Assembly: GCA_958296185.1 (NCBI GenBank)
Contig: CATQIB010000013.1
Span: forward strand, 104,591 to 168,590
Direction: 5' to 3'
Length of the DNA: 64,000 nt
Source: an uncultured Mesonia sp.
GTDB taxonomy: Bacteria; Bacteroidota; Bacteroidia; Flavobacteriales; Flavobacteriaceae
In this document: in pieces, positions 24,641 to 33,997 of the stretch
How the letters are laid out: each line of letters begins with the position of its first letter
How positions within the stretch are numbered: position 1 is the first letter of the stretch
Position numbers and translations under genes: made by a program
Notes under the pieces: model-generated
Told to the model about the DNA's origin: nothing
Seen by the model: the letters and a program-made list of their open reading frames with translations, nothing else
Databases searched by the model: none

Positions 24641-25423
24641 TTAAGAGTTAGGGAATGATGGCTTTCGCTTGTTTAAGAAAGCTTGTGTACCTTCTTTAAA
24701 ATCATTTGTACCAAAACTCTTTCCAAAATTCTCAATCTCCTTTTTATAACCGTTCTCTTTTTTATCATCAAAAGCATTCACCGCCTCAATGGCGTAGGAA
24801 ATGGCTACCAGAGAATTTTTAGTTATTTTTTGAGCTAAATCATTGGCAAACACAAGTAATTCGTCTTGCGGCACTACATGGTTTACCAAACCATATTGTA
24901 AAGCTTGATTTGCATTAATCATCCCTGCAGTCATAATCATTTCAAGTGCTCTTCCTCGCCCTACCAACTGTGTAAGCCTTTGGGTGCCACCATAACCTGG
25001 TATTACCCCTAAAGAAGTTTCGGGTAGGCCCATTTTTGCATTATCTGATGCGATTCTAAAATGGGCGGCCATGGCCAATTCTAGTCCTCCACCTAGCGCA
25101 AAACCATTGATAGCCGCTATAACCGGCTTTTTAAGTAAAGCGATTTTATCAAAAACCTCTTGATGACCCTTTTGCGCTAATTCAGTACCTTTTTCTACAC
25201 TAAAATCAGCAAATTCTGCAATATCGGCTCCCGCTACAAAAGCTTTTTCTCCGCTTCCTGTAAGAATAATAACTTTTACCTCATCATCAGATTCCAAGAT
25301 CTTAATGGCATCATTAATTTCTTTTAAGGTTTCGCGGTTTAAAGCATTTAACTTTTTGGGTCTATTTATAGTTAATTGAGCAACACCTTGCTCTTTATCG
25401 CACGTGATATTTTCGTAATTCAT
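24641..25423 (-). CDS. Enoyl-CoA hydratase/isomerase
   Basis: A 260-aa crotonase-fold protein. The CoA and oxyanion segment is FVAGADIAEF, then GFALGGGLELAM with the first catalytic Glu and GLPETSLGVIPGYGGTQRL with the second. Both Glu residues of rat enoyl-CoA hydratase have counterparts, so hydratase activity is plausible. It is the last gene of a minus-strand run that begins at hemH. Confidence 0.9.
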   Translation of the reverse strand: MNYENITCDKEQGVAQLTINRPKKLNALNRETLKEINDAIKILESDDEVKVIILTGSGEKAFVAGADIAEFADFSVEKGTELAQKGHQEVFDKIALLKKPVIAAINGFALGGGLELAMAAHFRIASDNAKMGLPETSLGVIPGYGGTQRLTQLVGRGRALEMIMTAGMINANQALQYGLVNHVVPQDELLVFANDLAQKITKNSLVAISYAIEAVNAFDDKKENGYKKEIENFGKSFGTNDFKEGTQAFLNKRKPSFPNS

Positions 25424-25428
25424 AGTTA

Positions 25429-26880
25429 TTATAATTTTGGAAATTTTACATAAAAGGTAGTTCCTTTATTTAATTCTGTCGTAAAAGTGATACTTCCATT
25501 ATAGGCTTCGACTATATTTTTAATGATGCCCAAACCAAGTCCCATACCACTGCTTTTTGTTGTAAATTTAGGTTCAAATATACAATTTTTATATTCTTCA
25601 GGAATGCCACTTCCTTTATCGCTAACTGTAATCAAAACGTTTTGACTTTCGGTGTAAACCGCCACTTTAACAGGTTCGGGTGAAGTGCTATCACTGGCTT
25701 GTAAGGCATTTTTGACCAAATTGGTAACCACTCTTATAAGTTGAGATCTGTCGAATATAGCTTTGATTTCACCTTGCTCGGTAGAAAATTCAATATTATG
25801 CTCTTTAAAAATATCTAATGCCAGACTAACTATTTCGGGTACATTTAACTGCTCGCTCTGTTGAGCTGGCATCTTAGCAAAATTAGAGAATGCCGAAGCA
25901 ATTGAACTCATAGTATCTATTTGCTGGATTAAAGTTTGGCTATATTCTTTTAGCTTCTGCTTTATATTAGGATCTTTTGGGTTAAAATTACGCTCAAAAC
26001 TCTGTACCGTTAATCGCATGGGAGTCAGCGGATTTTTAATCTCGTGTGCCACTTGTTTGGCCATCTCACGCCAGGCCTGTTCGCGTTCACTTTTAGCCAA
26101 TTTAATAGCACTCTCCTCTAATTCATCTATCATAGAATTATAAGCGGTGATAAGTAATTTTACCTCATCTGATGCTTTGTTAACGCTTATCTTTGTATTT
26201 TCTTTATCTAATCGAGTAGCATGAATTTTTTCACTTACGGTTTTTAATGAGCTTGTAATGTATTTAGACAAAAAATAAGAAAGCAAGATAGCCGCTATAA
26301 TAAGTACTAAATAGACTTGAGCTAAAAGCCTTAAGAAATCTTGCAATTGCATTTCTATAAAACCATCGTCTTTTATATGGGGGAGATTTAGAATCCCCAA
26401 GGGCTTAAAGTATTTATCGGTAATATAGGTAAACGATGACTGCAGTTTTTCCCCATCTTCTGTGTAAAAGTTTACATATCGTTTTGAAGGCGAATTCCTT
26501 ATATTATTTAATATTTCTTTTGGTATACGGGTGCTGCTTGAATCTTTAAAAAAAGTAGGTTTAGAAGATTTCACCAACTGCCCCGAAAGATTATAGATAT
26601 TGATTTCTGTATTGTGGATGTTGCGCAACTCATAGATTTTTTTCCTAAAGATAAGTTCCATATTCTCCGGTACTACGGGATAAGTAGTGGTTTGAATCTC
26701 GTAATTAATACTTGCCCGTATCGAAGCTTCCTTTTGTTTGAGTTTGTCTCTTTGGTAGGCTTCGGCCTCTTTTTTGTATTGATACACAGTAACCCCTGCA
26801 ATAAGCACCGAAGCTCCTAGCACCAGAAATATCATGCTAAGAAATATACGGGTTCGCAAAGAACGGGTTATCCATTTCAT
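25429..26880 (-). CDS. Membrane sensor histidine kinase (orphan)
   Basis: A 483-aa protein with two transmembrane helices (about 12-32 and 186-204), a periplasmic sensor of about 150 residues, a HAMP-like linker, HisKA with the phospho-accepting H279 in QVAHEIKNPLTPMRL, and a HATPase with DKGSGIPEEY and GMGLGLGI. No response-regulator gene is adjacent. The NPLTPMRL box is of the NtrY type. It sits between hemJ and an enoyl-CoA hydratase gene; its stimulus is unknown. Confidence 0.85.
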   Translation of the reverse strand: MKWITRSLRTRIFLSMIFLVLGASVLIAGVTVYQYKKEAEAYQRDKLKQKEASIRASINYEIQTTTYPVVPENMELIFRKKIYELRNIHNTEINIYNLSGQLVKSSKPTFFKDSSSTRIPKEILNNIRNSPSKRYVNFYTEDGEKLQSSFTYITDKYFKPLGILNLPHIKDDGFIEMQLQDFLRLLAQVYLVLIIAAILLSYFLSKYITSSLKTVSEKIHATRLDKENTKISVNKASDEVKLLITAYNSMIDELEESAIKLAKSEREQAWREMAKQVAHEIKNPLTPMRLTVQSFERNFNPKDPNIKQKLKEYSQTLIQQIDTMSSIASAFSNFAKMPAQQSEQLNVPEIVSLALDIFKEHNIEFSTEQGEIKAIFDRSQLIRVVTNLVKNALQASDSTSPEPVKVAVYTESQNVLITVSDKGSGIPEEYKNCIFEPKFTTKSSGMGLGLGIIKNIVEAYNGSITFTTELNKGTTFYVKFPKL

Positions 26881-26883
26881 AAT

Positions 26884-27423
26884 CTATTTTTTTGTTCGTA
26901 AACGCTTATAAAGTCTGATTCCTAGCATTAATAAAATGGCTAAAACGAAAATGCCTACCACACCGTATATCCAATTTACGGCATTCTTGAGAATTACCAA
27001 AAAGACAACGGCAAACAAAATCAGGGTAGACCCCTCATTGAAAATTCGCATTTGATTAGAGCTAAGTTTAAATACGTCTCGTTGCTGTAGCTTAAAAAAA
27101 TGATGGCACTTACCGTGGTAGACAAATAACAATAAAACAAAACCTAATTTTACGTGCATCCAGGATTGCGATAACCAAGCTGGATTAAGTAGAAGCAACC
27201 ATACCGCAAATAAAGTTGCCAAAATTGCCGATGGCCATGTAATGATATACCAGAGCCGTTGCGTCATTATTTTAAATTGGTTATTGAGAATTTCTTTTTC
27301 TGGTGAGGGTTTCTCTTGCGCTTCGATTTGATAGATAAACAATCTTGGGATATAAAACAGGCCGGCAAACCAGGTGATCACAAATATTAAATGTAAAGCC
27401 TTGATATAATTGTAGTATTCCAT
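26884..27423 (-). CDS. hemJ: Protoporphyrinogen IX oxidase, HemJ type
   Basis: A 179-aa, four-helix membrane protein of the UPF0093 family. The signature KALHLIFVITWFAGLFYIPR carries the conserved His (H11) and Arg (R27), and HVKLGF the conserved Lys. HemJ oxidises protoporphyrinogen IX to protoporphyrin IX, the step before ferrochelatase, whose gene is in the same gene run. No HemG or HemY is present in the window, so this is likely the functional oxidase. A CopD-type copper protein is the less likely reading. Confidence 0.87.
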   Translation of the reverse strand: MEYYNYIKALHLIFVITWFAGLFYIPRLFIYQIEAQEKPSPEKEILNNQFKIMTQRLWYIITWPSAILATLFAVWLLLLNPAWLSQSWMHVKLGFVLLLFVYHGKCHHFFKLQQRDVFKLSSNQMRIFNEGSTLILFAVVFLVILKNAVNWIYGVVGIFVLAILLMLGIRLYKRLRTKK

Positions 27424-27473
27424 GAAAATAAATAATCAATTAAGGGCAGCAAAAATCGTGCTATAAATAATCA

Positions 27474-28820
27474 CTAAGCTTGTTTTAAATTTAGTTGTAC
27501 TTCTCTTTTTAATACCCAACCCGTTACTATAGTCGAAATCAAATCCGCCAACGGAAAAGAGATCCACACTCCCCATAGGCCATAATAATTTGGCAATACC
27601 AGCACCAAAGGTATAAAAAAGAAACCTTGCCTACTAAGAGTAAGCAAAAGTGCTGGTATAGCTTTACCTATAGCTTGAAAATAAGCAGAACCTATAAGCT
27701 GTAAAGATATTATAGGTAAAGCTGCAAATACCCAACGCATAGCCGCAGGAGTTTCTTTTAAGATTGTAGGATCTTGGGTAAAAACACTTGCAATTTGCTC
27801 AGGAAATATCATAATGACACAAAATATACCTAAGGCAAAGAAACTAGCACTGCCAATAGCTAAGTTGATGCTTTGCCTTACGCGTTTTGGCTTATTGGCA
27901 CCGTAGTTATACCCGGCAATTGGCAAGAAACCTTGTGTTATACCTAAAATTGGAAACAATACAAACATTAACATACGGGCTACGATGGCATAAACGGTAA
28001 CCGATTGTGCACCGCCCAATTCAAATAATATATTATTTAGCAATAAGTAGGTAATACTAACAACCGCTTGGCGCGATAGGGTGACAAATCCTAAAGAAGC
28101 TATTTCTTTAACAATTTGTTTCTCAAAGCCAAGATGCTTCCATGTTAATTTGAGTTCACTATTTTTAGAAGAAAAAAACCAAAGTATAAATAGAAAACTT
28201 ACAATATAAGATCCGGTGGTAGCCCAGGCTGCACCAGCCATACCCCAATCTAGCACATAAATCAAAATATAATCGGCTAGTAGGTTCCCTACCGAGGGTA
28301 TAACCATGGCAATCATCGCAAATTTAGGTTTACCTTCTGCCCTAATACAGCTGTTTCCCATCATAACTAATCCTAAAATGGGTACTCCGTAAAGCACAAT
28401 TTGGTAGTACGTTTTGGCAAGATCAAAAATCTCACCCTTACCTCCAAAAGCAGGTATTAAGCTATCGGTGTAAACTAAGCCCAACCCAGCTAAGCTTACG
28501 CAAAGAAGGAGCGTTAGACCAATTTGATTACCAAAGGTTTTTAGCGCTTTCTCATAATTATTGGCTCCCAAGGCGCGTGAGATTATTGAAGCTCCGCCCA
28601 CGCCTATAGCCATACCTAGAGCTGCGATAAAAAATGAAACCGGCAGCACCACATTTATAGCTGCAATGGCGGTTGGGCCAATCCAGTTGCCTACAAATAT
28701 GGTATCTACCATTATGTTTAGAGACATAATAAGAACACCGATAGAAGCAGGAACAGATTGCTCTAATAAAAGTTTACCAATAGGTTTTTGTCCCAGCTCT
28801 TTTGCATTCTTTTTAGCCAT
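27474..28820 (-). CDS. MATE-family efflux transporter
   Basis: A 448-aa protein with about 12 transmembrane helices and typical MATE sequences (QSVPASIGVLIMSLNIMVDTIFVG, FLPIAGYNYGAN). It uses an ion gradient to export organic compounds. It lies 9 nt after hemH and 50 nt before hemJ on the same strand. Export of porphyrins is imaginable, given this position, but not supported by sequence. Confidence 0.87.
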   Translation of the reverse strand: MAKKNAKELGQKPIGKLLLEQSVPASIGVLIMSLNIMVDTIFVGNWIGPTAIAAINVVLPVSFFIAALGMAIGVGGASIISRALGANNYEKALKTFGNQIGLTLLLCVSLAGLGLVYTDSLIPAFGGKGEIFDLAKTYYQIVLYGVPILGLVMMGNSCIRAEGKPKFAMIAMVIPSVGNLLADYILIYVLDWGMAGAAWATTGSYIVSFLFILWFFSSKNSELKLTWKHLGFEKQIVKEIASLGFVTLSRQAVVSITYLLLNNILFELGGAQSVTVYAIVARMLMFVLFPILGITQGFLPIAGYNYGANKPKRVRQSINLAIGSASFFALGIFCVIMIFPEQIASVFTQDPTILKETPAAMRWVFAALPIISLQLIGSAYFQAIGKAIPALLLTLSRQGFFFIPLVLVLPNYYGLWGVWISFPLADLISTIVTGWVLKREVQLNLKQA

Positions 28821-28829
28821 AACAGCACC

Positions 28830-29849
28830 TTAGGGTTTGTTCACCCATTGGTTAATCCAATTGCTTAAGGTTTGCACCCAATCATCTCTGTCGTTTAGGC
28901 AGGGAATTGTAGTAAAATCTTTTCCGCCATTTTCGTGAAAGATCTCTTCTCCCTCCATAGCTATTTCTTCTAGAGTTTCTAAACAATCAGACACAAATGC
29001 GGGAGTTACCACCGCCATACTTTTTACACCTTCTTGACCAAATCGCTCAATTGTTCTATCGGTATAAGGTTGTAACCAAGGGTCAAAACCTAATCTAGAT
29101 TGAAAAGAAGTACTGTATTTATTTTCTGGTAAATTTAAGCGTTCGGCAACCAATCGGGTGCTTTCATAACACTGGTGTCTATAACAAAATCCGTGTGCTG
29201 GTGAAGGGGTAACACAGCAACTTTTATCTAATTTACAATGTGAGTTGGTTATATCACTTTTTCTTATATGTCTTTCGGGCACACCGTGATAGCTAAACAA
29301 TAAATGATCGTACTCTTTATCTTTCAAAGCCTCGTGTATACTATTAGACAGCACTTTAATATACTCTGGGTTATTATAAAAAGGAGGCAAAGTATCTATC
29401 TGCATATCCGGATAGTGCTTGGCTTGTAACTCCTTTGCCAGCACAACAATAGTCTCTGTAGTGGCCATAGCGTATTGCGGATATAAGGGCATAAGCAATA
29501 CTTGCGTAACGCCCTTTTCGTGCAACTCTTTAAGTCCGTCGGCTATGCTAGGACTCCCATAGCGCATGGCCAATGCAACAGGAATATCGGTATGTTCATC
29601 TATTTTATCTTGAAGCCTTTTTGACAAAACAATTAAAGGGCTGCCTTCATCCCACCATATTTTTTGATAGGCTTCAGCCGATTTTTTGGGCCGGGTGTTT
29701 AAAACTATGCCCTTAACAATTAAAGCTCTTAGTAGCCAGGGTAAATCGATCACCCTTTCATCCATTAAAAACTCATCTAAATATCGTTTAACATCTTTTG
29801 GATTTGTACTATCGGGTGAACCCAGATTTACCAGTAAAACTCCTTTCAT
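28830..29849 (-). CDS. hemH: Ferrochelatase
   Basis: About 339 aa. It inserts Fe(II) into protoporphyrin IX, the last heme step. The active-site His is in FSYHGVPERH (about H188). The start MKGVLLVNLGSP is preferred over the ATG two codons earlier. An internal run of five Cys follows the His motif (SHCKLDKSCC, then HGFCYRHQCY); a subclass of bacterial ferrochelatases carries an internal Cys-ligated [2Fe-2S] cluster in about this place, so this one may be of that class. Confidence 0.94.
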   Translation of the reverse strand: MKGVLLVNLGSPDSTNPKDVKRYLDEFLMDERVIDLPWLLRALIVKGIVLNTRPKKSAEAYQKIWWDEGSPLIVLSKRLQDKIDEHTDIPVALAMRYGSPSIADGLKELHEKGVTQVLLMPLYPQYAMATTETIVVLAKELQAKHYPDMQIDTLPPFYNNPEYIKVLSNSIHEALKDKEYDHLLFSYHGVPERHIRKSDITNSHCKLDKSCCVTPSPAHGFCYRHQCYESTRLVAERLNLPENKYSTSFQSRLGFDPWLQPYTDRTIERFGQEGVKSMAVVTPAFVSDCLETLEEIAMEGEEIFHENGGKDFTTIPCLNDRDDWVQTLSNWINQWVNKP

Positions 29850-29868
29850 AAACATTTTATATTTTAGT

Positions 29869-29876
29869 CAAAAATA
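29869..29876 (-). promoter_or_regulatory. -7 box for the hemH run
   Basis: The reverse strand reads TATTTTTG, an exact TAnnTTTG match 20 nt before the hemH ATG. Confidence 0.5.
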
Positions 29877-29929
29877 ATTCTTTATTACACATAGCGACTC
29901 TAAACGCCATTTAAAAGAATTATAATTTA

Positions 29930-30832
29930 TCAAGAAAACAAATTTATAGATTGAATGTATTTTTTGGGCGTGGTATTAAATTTCTTTTTAAAAGCCGCAA
30001 TAAAATGGCTTGAGGTACTATACCCTACTTGAAGACCTACTTCGTTAACGTTATAGTCGCCACTTTCTAGCAATTTTCGGGCATATTCCATTTTGTAATC
30101 CAGTAAAAATCCGTAAACCGTATCTCCATAAACTTCTTTAAAACCTTCTTTAAGTTTTTTTAAACTCAAATCAATTTCATCGGCTAATTCCTGTAAACTA
30201 GGTGGTTCTGCCATTTGATTGATGATAATTTCTTTAGCCTGACTTATTTTACGAACATTTTCTTCATCGGCTAAGAAAGGGCATTGTTCAATATTGGTTT
30301 CTGCTGGCATATTAAAATACAAGCTTAATAATTCAAAAGCTTTGGCTTTTAAATACAATTTCTTTACGGATGGATGCAAGTTAAAATTTAACACCTGACT
30401 TAATACTACCGCCATAGACGGACTCACATCGTGCTCTTTATAATATTTTGTGTTGCGCTTTTCATCAGAGAGGAAATCGATATAGTTAGCTTCATCAGAA
30501 AACAACTCATGTAGTTTTTTAATAGAAACAATCAAACTTACCCACCAAGAGTTTGGCTTAATAACCAGATGCAGGGGTAAATCTTGTTGAGGATTATACA
30601 ATAACAAGTTTCTTTCTTCTTTTAAGCCTATTTGATACTTACCCTGGTTAAATAAAAATTCCAGATTACCCTTGGTACAAAAATGAAACTGAATAAAATC
30701 TTTATTGATTTTCTTCTCAATAATGTGGTTGTCTTTTTGGTTATTTAAACTCTTGAGAATAAAGAGACCTTCTTCAAGCTTAAAAAGCTCATAAGACCCT
30801 GTAGCGTTATTTTTTTTTATGACATTTATCAT
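29930..30832 (-). CDS. AraC-family transcriptional regulator
   Basis: A 300-aa protein. The C-terminal third carries the double HTH (SLQELADEIDLSLKKLKEGF and VNEVGLQVGYSTSSHFIAAFKKKF). The N-terminal part has no clear homology but could be a ligand-binding domain, as in PchR-like regulators of iron uptake. It is divergent from hemA, so it may act on heme genes. A perfect palindrome (30848-30864) lies just upstream of its start. Confidence 0.85.
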   Translation of the reverse strand: MINVIKKNNATGSYELFKLEEGLFILKSLNNQKDNHIIEKKINKDFIQFHFCTKGNLEFLFNQGKYQIGLKEERNLLLYNPQQDLPLHLVIKPNSWWVSLIVSIKKLHELFSDEANYIDFLSDEKRNTKYYKEHDVSPSMAVVLSQVLNFNLHPSVKKLYLKAKAFELLSLYFNMPAETNIEQCPFLADEENVRKISQAKEIIINQMAEPPSLQELADEIDLSLKKLKEGFKEVYGDTVYGFLLDYKMEYARKLLESGDYNVNEVGLQVGYSTSSHFIAAFKKKFNTTPKKYIQSINLFS

Positions 30833-30847
30833 ATCTCATGTTTTTTA

Positions 30848-30864
30848 TTTAGAATCATTCTAAA
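30848..30864. promoter_or_regulatory. Perfect 17-bp palindrome, candidate Fur-family operator
   Basis: TTTAGAAT-C-ATTCTAAA, an exact 8-1-8 inverted repeat, 16 nt before the AraC-regulator ATG. It fits the 7-1-7 pattern of Fur/PerR-family sites and also the Irr-type TTTAGAAnnnTTCTAAA. The position would block or control the AraC gene promoter. Confidence 0.6.
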
Positions 30865-30996
30865 AAGAAGACTGTAAAACGGCCCAAAACCCCTTAAAAA
30901 TCCCCTAATGACAAATATCACTATAAAAAACGGATTAATTTACCTTGAACGATATAAAAAGTACTTCTAGCGTTACTTTTAAAAAAATCTTAACTT

Positions 30997-31004
30997 TACA
31001 TTTG
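30997..31004 (+). promoter_or_regulatory. -7 box for hemA-hemC-hemD
   Basis: TACATTTG, an exact TAnnTTTG match, 29 nt before the hemA ATG at 31033. No strong -33 TTG. Confidence 0.5.
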
Positions 31005-31032
31005 CATACACATTTTAGGTTTTTGTCCTTTT

Positions 31033-32289
31033 ATGAGAAATTATCACGTTAGTAAACATCATTCTTTTTACGCCATTGGGCTGAGTTACCAAAAAGCAGA
31101 TGCGGTAACCCGCGGTCATTTTAGTATAACCAATGAGCAGCGCATCAAGATATTAGAAGAGGCCAAGCAAAAAGGCTTGGAGGGGCTTTTGGTTACTTCA
31201 ACCTGCAACCGAACAGAGGTTTATGGGTTTGCCGAGCATCCATTTCAACTCATCAAATTGCTGTGCAAACACACGCAGGGTACCGTAGAAGAATTTGAAG
31301 AAGTGGCCTATGTCTATAAAAATCAAGAAGCCATTAGCCATTTATTTAGGATGGGTACTGGTTTAGACAGTCAAATTGTTGGTGATTTTGAGATTATTAG
31401 TCAGTTGAAAGAAGCTTTTCGAGTGAGTAAAAAATACGGTTTAGACAATCCGTTTTTAGAACGTTTAGCCAATGCAGTTATTCAAGCAAGCAAACGTATA
31501 AAGAGCGAGACCAACTTATCATCTGGAGCCACTTCGGTATCTTTTGCTTCTGTACACTACATTTTACAACACGTAAAGCACGTATCAGAAAAAAATATAT
31601 TGCTTTTTGGTACAGGTAAAATTGGCAGAAATACTTGTGAAAATCTGGTAAAGCACACCAAAAATAAAAGCATTACTCTAATAAATCGTACCAAAGATAA
31701 AGCTGAGCGTGTTGCGGGTAAGTTTGATTTAATTGTTAAAGATCATGCCGATTTACAATCTGAAATAAGAAAAACAGACATTCTTATTGTGGCGACTGGA
31801 GCTCAAAGGCCCACCATATCTAAAGAACTTATTCACGCTGAACAGGATCTTTTAATTTTAGATTTATCTATTCCTAAAAATGTATCGGATGATGTAACCG
31901 ATTTAAAAAATGTGCGTTTGGTTCATTTAGATTATCTCTCACAAATGACAGACGATACGTTGGCCAAAAGAAAAGAGTTTATTCCTCAAGCAGAAGCTAT
32001 TATTGATGAAGTAAAAGCCGACTTTAACGCTTGGTTAGAAAGCCGAAAATTTGCCCCAACCATTAAGGCATTAAAGCAAAAGTTAAAAACAATTAAGGAC
32101 GAAGAAATTGATTTTCAAAGCAAAAAGATAAACAACTTCAATAACGAGCATGCAGAACTTGTAAGCAACCGCATTATTCAGAAAATAATGAATCAATTTG
32201 CCAGTCATTTAAAAGGTGAGCAAGACACATCAGATGCAAGTTTAGATCTCATACAAAAGGTTTTTCAACTAGAAAAAATCAACTCCTAA
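31033..32289 (+). CDS. hemA: Glutamyl-tRNA reductase
   Basis: A 418-aa protein of normal length. It reduces Glu-tRNA to glutamate-1-semialdehyde, the first step of the C5 heme pathway. The catalytic Cys is C58 in STCNRTEVYG; the NADPH-binding segment LLFGTGKIGRNT follows; a C-terminal dimerisation helix is present. hemL, the next enzyme, is not in the window. First gene of an operon with hemC and hemD. Confidence 0.94.
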   Translation: MRNYHVSKHHSFYAIGLSYQKADAVTRGHFSITNEQRIKILEEAKQKGLEGLLVTSTCNRTEVYGFAEHPFQLIKLLCKHTQGTVEEFEEVAYVYKNQEAISHLFRMGTGLDSQIVGDFEIISQLKEAFRVSKKYGLDNPFLERLANAVIQASKRIKSETNLSSGATSVSFASVHYILQHVKHVSEKNILLFGTGKIGRNTCENLVKHTKNKSITLINRTKDKAERVAGKFDLIVKDHADLQSEIRKTDILIVATGAQRPTISKELIHAEQDLLILDLSIPKNVSDDVTDLKNVRLVHLDYLSQMTDDTLAKRKEFIPQAEAIIDEVKADFNAWLESRKFAPTIKALKQKLKTIKDEEIDFQSKKINNFNNEHAELVSNRIIQKIMNQFASHLKGEQDTSDASLDLIQKVFQLEKINS

Positions 32290-32298
32290 TCAAAAATT

Positions 32299-33213
32299 AT
32301 GAAAGAGTGTATTCGTATAGGTACCAGAGATAGTTCTTTGGCGCTATGGCAAGCCAATTTGGTAAAAAAACAATTGGAGAATTTAGGGTATAAAACCGAA
32401 TTAAAACCTGTAAAATCAACTGGTGATTTAAATTTAGATCAGCCGCTATACGAGATGGGGATTACCGGTATTTTTACCAAGACCCTAGATATTGCGATGA
32501 TTAAGGATGAGATTGATATAGCAGTACACTCCATGAAAGATGTACCTACCGCTTTACCGCAAGGCATCATTCAAACCGCAGTTTTACCAAGAGCAAATGC
32601 TCAAGATATTTTGGTACATAAAGGTTTAGATTTTGATTCTAAAAAAGGAGTAATCGCTACGGGTAGCCTTAGAAGAAAAGCCCAATGGTTACACCAATAC
32701 CCGTACCACCAAATTGTTAATTTACGTGGCAATGTAAACACTCGCCTAGAAAAATTAGCGAATAATGAGTGGCACGGAGCTATTTTTGCCGCAGCGGGCT
32801 TAGAGCGCATCGATTTAAAGCCCGATGAGTTTGTTAATCTCGACTGGATGATTCCAGCTCCTGCACAAGGAGCTATGCTGGTTGTAGCTAGAGAAGATAA
32901 AGAATTTGCTATCGAAGCTACCCAGCAATTAAACGATAAAAAAACCGCCACCTGTGTACAAATTGAAAGAGATTTTTTGCGCACTTTAGAAGGCGGTTGT
33001 ACTGCTCCTATAGGAGCTTATGCAAAATTTAAAAACGAGCATGAAATCGAATTTATCGGTGCTTTGTTTAGTCTAGACGGTAAGAAAAAGCTAGAGGAAA
33101 GAGCAATTATAAAATCTCACGAAGTTAGTTTTGCCGGAAAGTACCTTGCTACCGAAATACTCAAAAAGGGAGGCGAAAAATTGATGCGAAAAATAAAGCA
33201 GGAACTTAATTAG
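32299..33213 (+). CDS. hemC: Porphobilinogen deaminase (hydroxymethylbilane synthase)
   Basis: A 304-aa protein. It polymerises four porphobilinogens on a dipyrromethane cofactor. The cofactor Cys is C234 (EGGCTAPIGAY) and the catalytic Asp D81 (HSMKDVP). Substrate Arg residues are in IATGSLRRKAQ and NLRGNVNTRL. It starts 9 nt after hemA. Confidence 0.94.
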   Translation: MKECIRIGTRDSSLALWQANLVKKQLENLGYKTELKPVKSTGDLNLDQPLYEMGITGIFTKTLDIAMIKDEIDIAVHSMKDVPTALPQGIIQTAVLPRANAQDILVHKGLDFDSKKGVIATGSLRRKAQWLHQYPYHQIVNLRGNVNTRLEKLANNEWHGAIFAAAGLERIDLKPDEFVNLDWMIPAPAQGAMLVVAREDKEFAIEATQQLNDKKTATCVQIERDFLRTLEGGCTAPIGAYAKFKNEHEIEFIGALFSLDGKKKLEERAIIKSHEVSFAGKYLATEILKKGGEKLMRKIKQELN

Positions 33214-33222
33214 TAATTTGCC

Positions 33223-33906
33223 ATGGCTAATTACCACGTATTAAGTACAAAATTGCTTTTACCTCAGCAATGTCTTACGTTTAAGACAAATAAAATTTTC
33301 TTAACGCATTATCCTAGTATTGCAATCGTACCCAATCAAGATGCAAAGCTTCCTGCGAACATTGAGCATGCCATAATTACCAGTCAGAACTCATTCAAAG
33401 CAATAAAAGATAAAACCAACATTAAAAAAGCCTATGTGGTAGGTGAAAAAACAGCAGCGCTATTAAAGGAGGCAGGAGTATCTGTTATATGTTGGAAACA
33501 TTACGCTGTAGACCTTCTAGAAGAAATTAAAGCAAAACACCAAGATGTACACTTTTATTTTCCTTGCAGCAGTATACGGCGTGACACTCTGCCGGAAGGA
33601 CTGAAACGGAACAACATTAAATTTACCGAAGTTACCGCCTACCATACTAGTTTAAATCCAAGATCTTTTGAAACAGATTTTGACGCAATTTTGTTTTTTA
33701 GTCCGAGTGGGGTCAATAGCTACCTTCAAAGAAATCAACTAAAGTCAGATGTTGTGGCTTTTTGCATAGGAACCACGACAGCCGAGGCACTCAAAACACA
33801 CACTCAAAATATTATTATAGCCGAAAAACCTACAGTCGAAGCGCTTATCGCAACGGTCATAAAATATTTTAAGCATAAGATTACAAAAAAGCAAAAACCA
33901 TATTAA
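33223..33906 (+). CDS. hemD: Uroporphyrinogen-III synthase
   Basis: A 227-aa protein. The family is weakly conserved, but the two-domain pattern is visible (AIITSQNSFKAIKD, AYVVGEKTAALLKEAG, AILFFSPSGVNSYLQ, VAFCIGTTTAEALK). It converts hydroxymethylbilane to uroporphyrinogen III. It is placed between hemC and hemE, which strengthens the call. It starts 9 nt after the hemC stop. Confidence 0.88.
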   Translation: MANYHVLSTKLLLPQQCLTFKTNKIFLTHYPSIAIVPNQDAKLPANIEHAIITSQNSFKAIKDKTNIKKAYVVGEKTAALLKEAGVSVICWKHYAVDLLEEIKAKHQDVHFYFPCSSIRRDTLPEGLKRNNIKFTEVTAYHTSLNPRSFETDFDAILFFSPSGVNSYLQRNQLKSDVVAFCIGTTTAEALKTHTQNIIIAEKPTVEALIATVIKYFKHKITKKQKPY

Positions 33907-33942
33907 AGCTGGGTTTAAATCACTTAAAACTCTTATAATATG

Positions 33943-33950
33943 TATCTTTG
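33943..33950 (+). promoter_or_regulatory. -7 box for hemE and following genes
   Basis: TATCTTTG, an exact TAnnTTTG match in the 91-nt gap between hemD and hemE. Confidence 0.45.
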
Positions 33951-33997
33951 CTTCAACATTTTAAACCCTTAAAATTTCCTTTACGGAAGTATTTACT

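Noticed and set aside
25429..26880. A two-component pair with a nearby response regulator
   Set aside because: No receiver-domain protein is encoded in the neighbouring genes.
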